This document shows positions 1-8,919 of a DNA stretch of 64,000 bases, piece by piece. The notes below the pieces were generated by a model. It had not been told where the DNA came from. It saw only the letters and a program-made list of their open reading frames with translations, and searched no databases. Numbering within the stretch: the first letter of the stretch is position 1; each line of letters begins with the position of its first letter. Position numbers and translations under genes: made by a program. Source of the stretch: Micromonospora sp. CP22 (lineage in GTDB: Bacteria > Actinomycetota > Actinomycetes > Mycobacteriales > Micromonosporaceae). Where the stretch lies: contig NZ_VCJO01000003.1 in the NCBI RefSeq assembly GCF_009712475.1, positions 124,001-188,000 of the forward strand. The letters are read 5' to 3'.

Positions 1-952
1 AATCGTACGACTTGAAGGCCAGGTATGGGACTCGGTGCCGGGTGTCGGCGGTCCATCGGGCAATGAAGGACGGCTCGATGTCCTGGTAGATCTTGCTGCA
101 CTTCTCGAAGATCCGCCACAGGTCCTTATCCTCGAACAGCAGGTGTGCCCGCATGGCGAAACCCTGGTAACTGCGGACGAGGAAGCGCTCAAGCACCTCC
201 CGACGAAAAACGTCGAGTTCGGGTCGCAACTCCGCGAGGGTCTCACAAAGTTCGAGGTGATCCCAGTAGTTCTGCTCCCGCGTAAACAGATTGTCCATGA
301 TGGAGTTACCGCTGACCCGACGACGGTACTGGTAGACCACCTCGTCGACGAGGGCGATCCGCTCCGCCTTCAGCAGCATCGGTATGGCGAGGAAGGCGTC
401 CTCGAAGTGCACCCCTTCCCGGAAGCGGAAGCCTTGCTGCCGCAGTTGGTTCAGGTCGTAGAGCTTGTGACACGGTCCGGCGTCGAAGATCAGCTCCGGT
501 GCGTCGACGACGGATTGCAGCAGGCGGTCTCCCTTTCCGAACGGCTTCTTCCACAGGAAGGCCGTGGGCTTCGGGAAGGTGTCCATGTCACCGATCGCGA
601 TGCTCGCCTGATGCGTCACGATCGCCTTGAGTAGGACCTCGATGGCGCGTGGCGGCAGGATATCGTCCGAGTCGACGAACGCGACGTACGGCGTGTCCGC
701 CATGTCCAGGGCCAGGTTCCGCGCGGCGCCCGGCCCGCTATTGTTCTGCCGCACCGCTGTGACGTTGGGATGTTCCGCAGCAAACTGCTTGGCCAACAGA
801 TCGGACCCGTCGGTGCTGCCGTCATCGACCAGAATCACGCGGCACTGTGCGAATACGGTCTGCGCCGCGATCGAGTCAAGGGTCTCGGGGAGGTAGTCCT
901 CCACGTTGTAGACCGGGACGATGATCGTGACCTGGGGGACAGAGCCTACCAC
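1..952 (-). CDS. Family 2 glycosyltransferase, 3' end outside window
   Basis: Inverting-type GT-A glycosyltransferase that probably adds a sugar to a surface glycan using a nucleotide-sugar donor. Reading leftward from a GTG at 952, with GGAG just upstream, gives about 317 codons with no stop before the edge. The N-terminus reads VTIIVPVYNVEDYLPETL, followed by VDDGSTDGSD and GPGAARNLAL. The DxD-like metal site is FVDSDD. These are the hallmark motifs of family GT2. It lies 66 bp downstream of the Stealth gene on the same strand, so the two probably form one capsule or wall-glycopolymer operon. Donor and acceptor cannot be told from the sequence. The C-terminus is missing. Confidence 0.9.
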   Translation of the reverse strand, partial: MVGSVPQVTIIVPVYNVEDYLPETLDSIAAQTVFAQCRVILVDDGSTDGSDLLAKQFAAEHPNVTAVRQNNSGPGAARNLALDMADTPYVAFVDSDDILPPRAIEVLLKAIVTHQASIAIGDMDTFPKPTAFLWKKPFGKGDRLLQSVVDAPELIFDAGPCHKLYDLNQLRQQGFRFREGVHFEDAFLAIPMLLKAERIALVDEVVYQYRRRVSGNSIMDNLFTREQNYWDHLELCETLAELRPELDVFRREVLERFLVRSYQGFAMRAHLLFEDKDLWRIFEKCSKIYQDIEPSFIARWTADTRHRVPYLAFKSYD

Positions 953-1018
953 TCGGAGCTCCAGTGAGGATGGTGTGCGGGGAGTACGCGTTGACAGCTG
1001 CATCTACGTGCGCCGGGG

Positions 1019-2833
1019 TCAGCCGTCCGGCCTGGTGAGGATGTTGTGGCCGCCGGCTGACCTGAACCGGGAGTTGGGCAGGGTCGGTGCGTCGACCTGG
1101 TTGGGGTGTCGCCTGACCGGAACGCTCTGCCCGGCTTGACGCCACAGGGCGCTGGCCCCCTGCTTGCGCCGCTCGGCCACCGTCTCCTCGGGCAACTCGA
1201 ACGGTGCCGGGAAGGGCAGGTAGCGGGGCAGGAAGTCGGCGAGCATCCGCTCCTGCTCCTCCAGCGCGCGAGGATCGGAGTCGGTGTCGTTGAGGCAGAA
1301 CACGTCACGGTGCCGCTTCGCGAGCAACTCGGCGAGGCGGGCCGGTGTCGAGGGGTGACCGAGGTCCGCGTACTCGTATTCGATGTCGGCCGGAACCGCC
1401 TGCGCGGTCAGGTACGCCCAGTACTGGTGCAACGACGAGGGGATCGACAGGTCCTCGTGGTGGCGGAACCGGTGCTGCGCGGTGGCCGTCACGTCGGCCT
1501 GCAACACCGCCTCGATCTGACGCATGATGCTGCGGCGCAGGGCGAACGGCGTGTGCTTCATCTTCTGTGTGATGGTTACGCCGAACTGCCGCTGGATGTG
1601 CCGACGGTTGTTCTTACCAGCGGCGTTCACCGGCGGGTCGGTGGGCTTCGCCTCGCCGAGCCCGAACTGGGCGGGTGAGGGGAAGAACTTCGCGATGCCG
1701 TTGGCGTGGAAGAAGTGGGTCGGCAGCAGCGGGCGGCCGAGGAAGACATCGTCGTTCAAGTAGAGGAAGTGCTCCGCCAGCCCTTCGATGCGGTGCAGCC
1801 GGGACTCGATGGCGTGCGAGTTGAACGACGACAGGCCGCCGAGGTCGGCGAAGAGTTCGGCGTGCGACACGACGGTGATCATCGGATGGCTGGGATCGAG
1901 CCAGCTGGGCAACTGACCGTCGGTGACCAGGAAGATCTTGCGCAGCCAGGGGGCGAAGCTGTGCAGCGAACGCATCGAGTAACGCAGCTCGTCCCGATTC
2001 TGGTAGCGCGACGAGTTGGCCGCGATAGCGTGCAGCTCGCCGCCCGGCGCGCCCATCGCGGCGCGCTTGCGTTCCAGCCACTCCGGGTCCGAACCGTCCA
2101 CCCAGGTGTAGACCGCGTCGATCGGGAACCCGACCCGGTCCGGGGCCCGGACCGTGAGGTCGCGCCGAGTGCCGTAGGTGTGGTCGTCCGCCTCCGGCAC
2201 GAAGTGGCTGAGCAACGCTGCGGCGACCCGCACCGGCTCGGCTCGGGCCGGCGCCTCGTCGATCACCGCGTTGTGTCGGGGTGCCCGGACGACGTCGCCC
2301 ACCCGGCTCCAGAATTCGATCTCGCACGCGAACTGGGCACCGAGCACCACTCCGGCTCGCACGTCGGTCACCGGGAACCACACCTGGATCACCTCGGTCG
2401 GTGCCAGGTCCGGCTGGTTGCGCCCGGGGCGCACCTCGACGGTGCGTACGTGGGCACCCGACAGCGTCCGCGCGGACTCGACCAGCCGACGGACCGCGTC
2501 CCGCTGGTCCACCAGCACCGCCACAGAGCTACGCAGGTAGTCGTCGTTACGCAGGCAGTGGTACTCGATGCCGGCGGCCTCCAGCGCCCCGGTGACCGCC
2601 GTCAGATTACGGTGCCACATCTCCAGCGGCGTCGCCGCGGCCACCACTTCTGCCTCGGTGCGGGAGCCGTCGTCGGTCACCGTCACCCGGCTGCCGACCG
2701 GGTGCAGGACGTCACCACCGCGCGGCCGGGTGAAGGTACGCACCAGAGCGAGCCGGCGGTGTTCGGGAAGCAGGTTGAGCAGTCGCTGCCGGAGACCGGG
2801 CGGCAGGAGACGGTAGGCGCGCAGCGCGATCAT
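1019..2833 (-). CDS. Stealth-family sugar-phosphate transferase (capsule/exopolysaccharide)
   Basis: A 604-residue protein with all four Stealth conserved regions in order. CR1 is IDAVYTWVDGSDPEW near residue 240. CR2 is NRDELRYSMRSLHSF through FLYLNDDVFLGRP, about 280-365. CR3 lies around TITQKMKHTPFALRR, about 420. CR4 is near NDTDSD and FLPRYLPFPAPFELPEE at the C-terminus. Stealth proteins are related to the GlcNAc-1-phosphotransferase catalytic domain and move hexose-1-phosphate onto glycans, as in bacterial capsule polymerases. The 230-residue N-terminal extension is typical of actinobacterial members. No clear ribosome-binding site precedes the ATG at 2833. Its product is likely used together with the downstream glycosyltransferase. 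Confidence 0.9.
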   Translation of the reverse strand: MIALRAYRLLPPGLRQRLLNLLPEHRRLALVRTFTRPRGGDVLHPVGSRVTVTDDGSRTEAEVVAAATPLEMWHRNLTAVTGALEAAGIEYHCLRNDDYLRSSVAVLVDQRDAVRRLVESARTLSGAHVRTVEVRPGRNQPDLAPTEVIQVWFPVTDVRAGVVLGAQFACEIEFWSRVGDVVRAPRHNAVIDEAPARAEPVRVAAALLSHFVPEADDHTYGTRRDLTVRAPDRVGFPIDAVYTWVDGSDPEWLERKRAAMGAPGGELHAIAANSSRYQNRDELRYSMRSLHSFAPWLRKIFLVTDGQLPSWLDPSHPMITVVSHAELFADLGGLSSFNSHAIESRLHRIEGLAEHFLYLNDDVFLGRPLLPTHFFHANGIAKFFPSPAQFGLGEAKPTDPPVNAAGKNNRRHIQRQFGVTITQKMKHTPFALRRSIMRQIEAVLQADVTATAQHRFRHHEDLSIPSSLHQYWAYLTAQAVPADIEYEYADLGHPSTPARLAELLAKRHRDVFCLNDTDSDPRALEEQERMLADFLPRYLPFPAPFELPEETVAERRKQGASALWRQAGQSVPVRRHPNQVDAPTLPNSRFRSAGGHNILTRPDG

Positions 2834-3318
2834 CAGACAGACCGTTCACTATGGACGATCACGGCACGCTCAGCGGATACGGGCGCCGAGGCGGTCATCC
2901 GCCAGGCACCTCGTGTGAACAACCGCTCCGGCAGCCATCCCCGTTACCCTTCCCCACAGCTCCCCGTGACACGCGGACGGTCTCCGACCGACGTGGCAAA
3001 CCTCGCCGTTCCGGACGGATCTGACCCCGCGCAGGTCGGACCATAGCAGTGCGTTCATCTGTGGGACAGTTGCGTTTCTATGGGCCGCTGCCGGGTCGAC
3101 GGACAACAGGTCGGATAGGTCCGCTCCTGTGGTTTTTGCCCGAAGAATCCTGACCGATCAGGTGGTCCGGAAACTGAACGGATGGTTACCAGAATCGGCC
3201 GAGCACCATCTATCCCTCGGATCCCGGGCCACTGCGCGACGAGGAGTCCGCACACAGCACCGCTCCGGTCGCCCCGTGACCGGGATCGTGCGGGCTGCGG
3301 TCGAGGTGGCACAGTGAC
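2834..3318. other. Intergenic region, no gene seen
   Basis: About 485 bp lie between the divergent Stealth and AlkA-type genes. Short open frames exist on both strands but lack family features and convincing ribosome-binding sites. It presumably carries both promoters. I found no clear -35/-10 pair, hairpin or repeat here. Confidence 0.5.
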
Positions 3319-4239
3319 GTGGTGACCGGGATGGAGCCGAACCTGCGTCGGGTGCTGCGTACGCCACCCGGCTACCGCTTCGTCGCCTCGGTGCGCCCGC
3401 TCACCTTCAGCCCGTACGACCCGTGCGCCCGGATCGTCGCGGGCGTCCTCTGGTGGGCGGCGCGCACGCCCGACGGACCGGCCACCCTCGCCCTGCGACC
3501 CGAGGGCGACGGCCTGGTCGCCGAGGGGCACGGCCCGGGTGCCGCCTGGATGGTCGAGCACGCCGACTCGGTGGCCGGGCTCCGCGACGACCTGACCGGC
3601 TTCCCGGAACTCGCCGCGAGCCACCCGGTGGTGGCTCGGCTGGCCAGTCAGCAGGCGGGGCTGCGAATGCCGGCCACCGGGCTGATCTTCCCCCGGGTGC
3701 TGCGGGCCGTGCTGGAGCAGAAGGTCACCGGCAAGGAGGCCTACCGGGGGTACGCGGCGACGGTGCGCCACTTCGCCGAACCGGCACCCGGACCGGTGCG
3801 GCTGCTGCTGCCACCCGACCCGGCGGCCGTCGCGGCCACGCCGTACTGGGTCTTCCATCCGTTCGGGGTGGAACAACGCCGGGCCGAGACGTTGACGCGG
3901 GCCGCCCGGGTCGCCGACCGGCTGCAACGGTGCGCCGACTCGGCCCAGGCCACCCGGTTGTTGCGGTCGATCCCGGGCGTCGGGCCGTGGACCGCCGCCG
4001 AGGTGGTCCGGGTCGCGTACGGCGACGCGGACGCGGTGAGCGTCGGCGACTACCACGTACCCAACACGGTCGCCTGGGCCCTGGCCGGGGAACCGCGCGG
4101 CGACGACGCCCGGATGCTGGAGCTGCTGGAGCCGTTCCGGGGCCACCGGGGCCGGGTGTGCCGGCTGCTGGAGGCCGCCGCCGTGCAGGCCCCGAAGTTC
4201 GGCCCCCGCGCGCCGATCCGCTCCTTCGCCCATTTCTGA
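3319..4239 (+). CDS. AlkA-like DNA-3-methyladenine glycosylase (HhH-GPD)
   Basis: Probable base-excision repair glycosylase that removes alkylated purines. It is 306 residues long from GTG 3319; GTG 3322 and ATG 3331 are in-frame alternatives. The C-terminal half holds the helix-hairpin-helix LRSIPGVGPWTAAEV at about 215-230. The following segment, VGDYHVPN, carries the likely catalytic Asp. The upstream helix FPRVLRAVLEQKVTGKEA matches the AlkA/OGG1 fold. The first 100 residues form the AlkA-type N-terminal domain. There is no Ada fusion. The converging 70-residue gene ends 9 bp after its stop. Confidence 0.88.
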   Translation: MVTGMEPNLRRVLRTPPGYRFVASVRPLTFSPYDPCARIVAGVLWWAARTPDGPATLALRPEGDGLVAEGHGPGAAWMVEHADSVAGLRDDLTGFPELAASHPVVARLASQQAGLRMPATGLIFPRVLRAVLEQKVTGKEAYRGYAATVRHFAEPAPGPVRLLLPPDPAAVAATPYWVFHPFGVEQRRAETLTRAARVADRLQRCADSAQATRLLRSIPGVGPWTAAEVVRVAYGDADAVSVGDYHVPNTVAWALAGEPRGDDARMLELLEPFRGHRGRVCRLLEAAAVQAPKFGPRAPIRSFAHF

Positions 4240-4248
4240 ACGCCGGTC

Positions 4249-4461
4249 TCAGGCGGCCTCGCGCAGATCGGCCAGGCTGACCGGGGTACGCCGGTGCAGC
4301 AGTTCCGCCACCTCGTCGACCGAGCCGACCTCGCCGAGCACGTTCTTGCCGCCGCCGAAGCGGCGGGGATAGCGGTGCACCACCCGGTACACGTACCGGC
4401 CGTGGATCAGTTCGACGCTGACCCGCCACCGCCCGCAGCACCCGCACGCCCACTCCGCCAC
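4249..4461 (-). CDS. Small conserved-type hypothetical protein
   Basis: A 70-residue protein starting MAEWACGCCGRWRVSVEL. The N-terminal C-x-C-C cluster could bind a metal, but with only three Cys this is a guess. The rest is charged and mixed alpha/beta, without a signal peptide or membrane span. Strong G/C preference at third codon positions supports real coding. The function is unknown. It stands alone between the glycosylase and the DNA ligase. Confidence 0.6.
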   Translation of the reverse strand: MAEWACGCCGRWRVSVELIHGRYVYRVVHRYPRRFGGGKNVLGEVGSVDEVAELLHRRTPVSLADLREAA

Positions 4462-4597
4462 CTCGCGAAAGTAGCTCTGACCTGCGGTTTACCGATTCGC
4501 CCGAGCGGGACGGGACGGGCGTGAGACGGACACGCCGCCCAGCGGACGACGGTGATCCGGCTCACCACTGTCGGTGCCGTCTGGTTGACTGATCGCC

Positions 4598-5698
4598 GTG
4601 GACCTGCCGATCAACCCACCGGTGGAGCCGATGCTCGCCCGCAGCGTCAGCTCGATCCCCACCGGCCCGGGCATGACCTACGAGCCCAAGTGGGACGGCT
4701 TCCGCTGCATCGTCTTCCGCGACGGTGACGAGGTGGAGCTGGCCAGTCGGGGCGGCAAGATGATGACCCGCTACTTCCCCGAGGTGGTCGAGCAGGCCCG
4801 CCGGCAACTGCCGCCGCGCTGCGCGGTCGACGGCGAGCTGATCGTGATCCGCCGCGACGGCCCGGACGGGCAGCCTCGGCTCGACTTCGAGCTGCTGGCC
4901 CAGCGCATCCACCCGGCGGCCTCCCGGGTGAAGCTGCTCGCCGAGACGACGCCCGCCGACTTCGTCGCCTTCGACCTGCTCGCGCTCGACGACGAGAGCC
5001 TGCTCGACGCCCCCTACCCGATCCGCCGGGCCCGGCTGGAGCAGGCGCTGGCCGGGGTACAGCCCCCGGTGCACGTCACCCAGATCACCACCGACGTCGA
5101 GGTCGCGCGGCGCTGGTTCGACGTCTTCGAGGGTGCCGGTCTGGACGGGCTGATCGCCAAACCCGCCGACCTGCCGTACGAGCCGGGCAAGCGGCTCATG
5201 TCGAAGGTCAAGCACGCCCGCACCGCCGACGCGGTGGTCGCCGGGTTCCGCTGGCACAAGTCCGGTCCGGTGGTGGGTTCGCTGCTGCTCGGCCTCTACG
5301 ACGACTCCGGAGTGCTACACCACGTCGGGGTCAGCGCCTCGTTCACCATGGCCCGCCGCGCCGAGCTGCTGCAAGAGCTGGCTCCCTACCGCGACGCCGG
5401 GCCCGAGCACCCGTGGGTGCACGGCGACCACGAACGCGGGCAACGCATCCCGGGCGGAGTCAGCCGGTGGACCGGCACGAAGAACCTGGAGTGGGAGCCG
5501 CTGCGCCCGCAGCTGGTGGTCGAGGTGGCGTACGACGCGATGGAGGGTGACCGGTTCCGGCACACCGCGCGCTTCGTCCGCTGGCGACCCGACCGCGACC
5601 CGCTCTCCTGCCGATACGATCAACTCGACCGGCCGGTCCGGTTCGACGTGGACCAGGTGTTGCGGGGCGACCCGACGGTGTCGGCCGGGTCCGCATAG
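4598..5698 (+). CDS. ligC: ATP-dependent DNA ligase, LigC type
   Basis: Joins nicked DNA using ATP. It is a 366-residue, two-domain ligase. The nucleotidyltransferase motif I is EPKWDGFR, with the adenylated Lys at residue 31. Motif III-like VDGELIV lies near 85, DFVAFDLLALD near 130 and GLDGLIAKP (motif IV) near 185. SKVKHARTADAVVAGF is motif V. An OB-fold domain follows. The length and lack of extra domains fit actinobacterial LigC rather than LigB or full-length LigD. A LigD-type polymerase is encoded separately at 23263-24288, and no Ku gene is in the window. The start is GTG 4598. This class serves in repair, not replication. Confidence 0.9.
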   Translation: MDLPINPPVEPMLARSVSSIPTGPGMTYEPKWDGFRCIVFRDGDEVELASRGGKMMTRYFPEVVEQARRQLPPRCAVDGELIVIRRDGPDGQPRLDFELLAQRIHPAASRVKLLAETTPADFVAFDLLALDDESLLDAPYPIRRARLEQALAGVQPPVHVTQITTDVEVARRWFDVFEGAGLDGLIAKPADLPYEPGKRLMSKVKHARTADAVVAGFRWHKSGPVVGSLLLGLYDDSGVLHHVGVSASFTMARRAELLQELAPYRDAGPEHPWVHGDHERGQRIPGGVSRWTGTKNLEWEPLRPQLVVEVAYDAMEGDRFRHTARFVRWRPDRDPLSCRYDQLDRPVRFDVDQVLRGDPTVSAGSA

Positions 5699-5731
5699 CT
5701 TGGCCGTAGACCCGATCACGGAGGCTCGTTC

Positions 5732-7315
5732 GTGACCCGTACGCCCGACCGGATCCGCCGCTTCCGGCTCACCGTGGCCGGTCTGACCGCTGCTGCTGTG
5801 GTCACCGCCGGCTGCACGCTGCCGGCGTTCGCGCCGCGTGCCGACACCGACGGCGAGGCCGCGGCGACGGGAATTGCCAACTGGCGCTCCTGCCCCGAGG
5901 TGGCCGACGAGGTGGTGGGGCGACGCGCCCCGGGCATCCGGTACGAATGCGCCCGCATCCAGGTGCCCCGGGACTGGGCTGGTGGCAGCGCCGCCACGAC
6001 CGGTCCCGCTGCCGGCAAGACCTTCGAGATCTCGCTCATCCGGGCCCGCTCCGACAACCAACGCGACCGGATCGGCTCCCTGCTGATCAACCCGGGTGGT
6101 CCCGGCGGCTCGGGCGTCGACACCGCCGTCTACCTCTCCTTCGGCGAGCAGTACGGCGGCCTGCCCGACAGCATCATGGAACGCTTCGACATCGTCGGCT
6201 TCGACCCGCGTGGCGTGGCCCGGTCCAGCCCGGTGAAGTGCATCCCAAATGCCGACCTCGACGCCGCCTTCGGCTACGACCCCGACCCGCAGAGCCAGGA
6301 GAAGTTCGACGTATTCGTCATGCTCAGCAAGCGGATCGGCCAGGGCTGCGGCGACAAGTACGGCAACCAGTTGCCGCTCTACGCCACCGAGCAGGCCGCC
6401 CGGGACATGGACGCCATCCGCGCGGCGGTCGGCGACGACAAGTTGACCTACCTGGGCTACTCCTACGGCACCCTGCTCGGTGCCACCTACGCCCAGTTGT
6501 TCCCGCAGCGGGTGCGGGCGCTGGTGCTCGACGGCGCGGTCGACCCCCGGCAGGGCCTGATCGAAGGCTCGGAGAGCCAGGCCAAGGGCTTCGAACGGGC
6601 CTTCGACAACTTCACCCGGTGGTGCGCCGGCAACCCAGCCCGCTGCCCGATAGCCCCCGACGCCCGTGCGGCGGTCACCAAGGCCATCGACAAGGCGCGA
6701 TCACCTTCTCCGCTCGGCTCCGAAGACGGGCGGGAGGTCACCCCCGGCTGGATCTTCTACGCCGTCGTCTCCTCGCTGTACACGGAGTCCGGCTGGCAAC
6801 AACTCGCCCGCGCCATCGACCGCCTGGAGGACGGCGACCCGGGCGAGGTGTTTCGCCTCGCCGACGCCTACACCGGCCGCGACGAGGACGGCCACTACAG
6901 CAACCTCTTCGACGCCAACATGGCCATCAACTGCGCCGACGAGGAGGAGCGGCCGAGCCTCGACCGGATCCGCCAGTTGCAGTCGCAGTGGCGCCAGAAA
7001 TACCCGCTCTTCGGGCCGGCGTTGGCGGTCGGGCTGGTCTCCTGCACCGAATGGCCCGGCGGCAGCGACCCCTACCCCACCGGCAACGCCGACGGCGCCC
7101 CACCGATCCTGGTCGTCGGCACCACCGGCGACCCCGCCACCCCGTACGAGCAGACCCCGGCCCTGGCCGAGATGCTTGGCGTCGGTCAGGTGCTGACCTG
7201 GGAGGGCGAGGGTCACACCGCCTACCCGAACACCCCCTGCATCACCGAGGCCGTCAACGCCTACCTGATCGAGCTGACCATGCCGCCCGAGGGGAAACGC
7301 TGCCCGGCCCGGTAG
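5732..7315 (+). CDS. Secreted alpha/beta-hydrolase lipoprotein (tripeptidyl aminopeptidase-like)
   Basis: A 527-residue exported hydrolase of the SlpD/SlpE or TAP-like family known from Streptomyces and Mycobacterium. Lipid attachment is indicated by the N-terminal hydrophobic stretch ending VVTAGCTL. The oxyanion strand is LINPGGPGGSG at about 112. The nucleophile elbow is GYSYGTLLG at about 236. Near the C-terminus are the acidic-residue region VGTTGDPATPYEQ and the catalytic His in GEGHTAYP, together forming the TAP-like C-terminal domain. Four Cys pairs suggest disulfides. GGAGG precedes the GTG start by eight bases. It is probably a wall-associated peptidase; the natural substrate is unknown. 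Confidence 0.88.
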   Translation: MTRTPDRIRRFRLTVAGLTAAAVVTAGCTLPAFAPRADTDGEAAATGIANWRSCPEVADEVVGRRAPGIRYECARIQVPRDWAGGSAATTGPAAGKTFEISLIRARSDNQRDRIGSLLINPGGPGGSGVDTAVYLSFGEQYGGLPDSIMERFDIVGFDPRGVARSSPVKCIPNADLDAAFGYDPDPQSQEKFDVFVMLSKRIGQGCGDKYGNQLPLYATEQAARDMDAIRAAVGDDKLTYLGYSYGTLLGATYAQLFPQRVRALVLDGAVDPRQGLIEGSESQAKGFERAFDNFTRWCAGNPARCPIAPDARAAVTKAIDKARSPSPLGSEDGREVTPGWIFYAVVSSLYTESGWQQLARAIDRLEDGDPGEVFRLADAYTGRDEDGHYSNLFDANMAINCADEEERPSLDRIRQLQSQWRQKYPLFGPALAVGLVSCTEWPGGSDPYPTGNADGAPPILVVGTTGDPATPYEQTPALAEMLGVGQVLTWEGEGHTAYPNTPCITEAVNAYLIELTMPPEGKRCPAR

Positions 7316-7361
7316 GGCCACTATCGGCGTCCCCAGCAAACTGCTGGAGCCGTGGTTCGCG

Positions 7362-7586
7362 TCAGGCCGGGTAGTCCGCAGCGCACTCCGATGCACGGCG
7401 GATCTCCTGCGGATTGAGCAGGCGCTCGTCGCTCCCCGGTTGTTGGTACGCGTACTCGATGTTCTGCGGATCCGAACCGGCCGGGTAGCCCGGAACCTCC
7501 GACAGAAAGAAGACATCCGCCACCCGGTGATCCCTGTCCCTGCCCACGTCGACATGGAGAGTGACGCCAGCGACCTCCGGCAGCTG
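7362..7586 (-). pseudogene. 3' fragment of lipoprotein gene split by IS5-family element
   Basis: Continuation of the gene whose 5' part is 8506-8850. Reading leftward from 7586 gives QLPEVAGVTLHVDVG, then VADVFFLSEVPGYPAG, and ends ASECAADYPA with TGA at 7362-7364. Joining the AAT duplication (codon ATT on this strand) to 7586 keeps the frame, giving an original product of about 189 residues. An internal GTG at 7547 could start a 61-residue peptide, but no ribosome-binding site supports that. Confidence 0.8.
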
Positions 7587-7589
7587 AAT
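7587..7589. repeat. Target-site duplication AAT, left copy
   Basis: AAT directly left of the IS terminus GAGCC, matching AAT at 8506-8508. On the minus strand it is the ATT codon at which the disrupted reading frame rejoins. Confidence 0.8.
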
Positions 7590-8505
7590 GAGCCTTTTCC
7601 AGGCTGATCTTGCAGCTCAGGGCGGGTGTGGCAGACCCGGTGATCGATGGGTGCGAGGCTCCAGGTAGGACAGCTGTCGACCAAGACTCGAAGCCCCGAC
7701 CGGGAGCCTCGCCATGCTGTCCTACCCCGCCACGATTCCGTTGTCCAGCCGCACCCTGAACCACCTCGCCGACCGCATCCGCCACCACCGCATGCAGCGC
7801 CGATCCCGGTGGCGACGCCTCGACCCCGGCCGGCAGGCGCTGCTCGCCCTGGCCCACCTGCGCAACGGCGACACCTACACCCGACTCGCGGCCGGCTTCA
7901 ACATCGGCGTCGCCACCGCCTGGCGCTACGTCCAAGAGGCGATATCCCTGCTCAGCGCGACAGCCGACGACCTGGACACCGCGATGCGACGCATCCGGCT
8001 GCTGGCATACGCGATCCTGGACGGCACGCTGATCCCGATCGACCGGGTCGCCAACCAGAGGCCCTACTACAGCGGCAAGCACAAACGCCACGGCGTGAAC
8101 GTGCAGGTCATCGCGGACGCCGCCGGCCGGCTCGTGTGGGCATCACCGGCACTGCCCGGTTCGGCACACGACCTGACCGCCGCCCGCAGTCACGGCATCA
8201 TCGACGCCCTGACCAGCGCGGACGTGATGACCTTCGCCGACAAGGGCTACCAGGGCGCCCACGGCAGCGTGCGTACCCCATTCAAGCGGCGCCGCTTCCG
8301 GCCGAAGCTGTCACGCAGGCAGAAGACCGTGAACCGGGCCCACGCGAAGATCCGCGCCCGCGGAGAACGAGCGATCGCCACACTCAAAACCTGGAAGATC
8401 CTGATCAAACTGCGCTGCTGCCCACGCCAAGCCACCGCGATCGTCCAAGCCATCCTCGTCCTAAACCACGTCGAAGCGAACCGCTACGCAGGATGAAAAT
8501 GGCTC
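7590..8505 (+). mobile_element. IS5-family insertion sequence (916 bp)
   Basis: Complete insertion sequence. The left end reads GAGCCTTTTCCAGG and the right end, read inward, GAGCCATTTTCATCC, so the terminal inverted repeats are imperfect. Both ends are flanked by the same AAT (7587-7589 and 8506-8508), a 3-bp target duplication typical of several IS5 subgroups. One intact transposase gene fills most of the element, and its stop lies 9 bp from the right end. It interrupts a lipoprotein gene on the opposite strand. Intact ends and gene suggest a recent insertion. Confidence 0.88.
7714..8496 (+). CDS. IS5-family DDE transposase
   Basis: Catalyses IS excision and insertion. The 260-residue protein has an N-terminal helix-turn-helix region (TYTRLAAGFNIGVATAWRYV, about 53-72). 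The DDE nuclease follows as DGTLIPIDR (first Asp), SAHDLTAAR and FADKGYQGA (second Asp region) and RGERAIATLK (Glu). The fold is of the DDE_Tnp_4/IS5 type common in actinomycetes. No frameshift or internal stop is present, so it may still be active. The ATG start lies 124 bp inside the left end. Confidence 0.9.
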   Translation: MLSYPATIPLSSRTLNHLADRIRHHRMQRRSRWRRLDPGRQALLALAHLRNGDTYTRLAAGFNIGVATAWRYVQEAISLLSATADDLDTAMRRIRLLAYAILDGTLIPIDRVANQRPYYSGKHKRHGVNVQVIADAAGRLVWASPALPGSAHDLTAARSHGIIDALTSADVMTFADKGYQGAHGSVRTPFKRRRFRPKLSRRQKTVNRAHAKIRARGERAIATLKTWKILIKLRCCPRQATAIVQAILVLNHVEANRYAG

Positions 8506-8508
8506 AAT
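8506..8508. repeat. Target-site duplication AAT, right copy
   Basis: AAT directly right of the IS terminus GGCTC, paired with 7587-7589. Confidence 0.8.
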
Positions 8509-8850
8509 GTTCGAGTCAGCCGCCACACTCGTGACCCGGTACGCACCGCTGTCACCCAACACGATCCAACCCTCCGCAGCCAACTCCTCGACCGGATCCT
8601 CGACCTTCCAGTAGGTGTACCTCGTCGAGGTCCGGTCGAAGTTCGTCTCCTTCCCCATGGCATCGTTGTCGTACACCTCGACGCCGACGATCCGTTCGCC
8701 CTCACACAGTGGCGCGAAAGTGTGTATCTGGTCGCCGACCCGAGCCACACCGAACGCGTAGTAATCGTGACTCGGCAGAACGAACTGACAACCAGACACC
8801 AGCAGCGACACCGCCGCGAGCAGAAACCACCGACAGTAGAGCCTCAACAA
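8506..8850 (-). pseudogene. 5' fragment of lipoprotein gene truncated by IS
   Basis: Starts MLRLYCRWFLLAAVSLLVSG followed by CQF, a lipoprotein signal with lipobox VSGC. The following 95 residues look like a small extracytoplasmic domain (YYAFGVARVGDQIHTF, RYTYWKVEDPVEELAAEGW). Genuine sequence ends at ADSN-I, where the IS begins. Reading on into the IS would add PFSSCVAVRFDVV and stop at 8461, a 129-residue chimera. The rest of the gene is at 7362-7586. It follows the toxin and immunity genes on the same strand, 69 bp after the immunity stop, so it may belong to that operon. Function unknown. Confidence 0.8.
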
Positions 8851-8919
8851 TCAGACCTCCGTCGATTCATCAACCGACTACCTGGCAATATTTCGGCATA
8901 TAGAAGGTCGCGAACGCGA

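Noticed and set aside
35..634. Open plus-strand frame of 199 codons at the left edge
   Set aside because: It is the antisense reading of the family 2 glycosyltransferase, whose motifs are clear on the minus strand.
3129..3317. A 62-codon plus frame in the 2834-3318 gap
   Set aside because: No ribosome-binding site, no family features and weak third-position bias.
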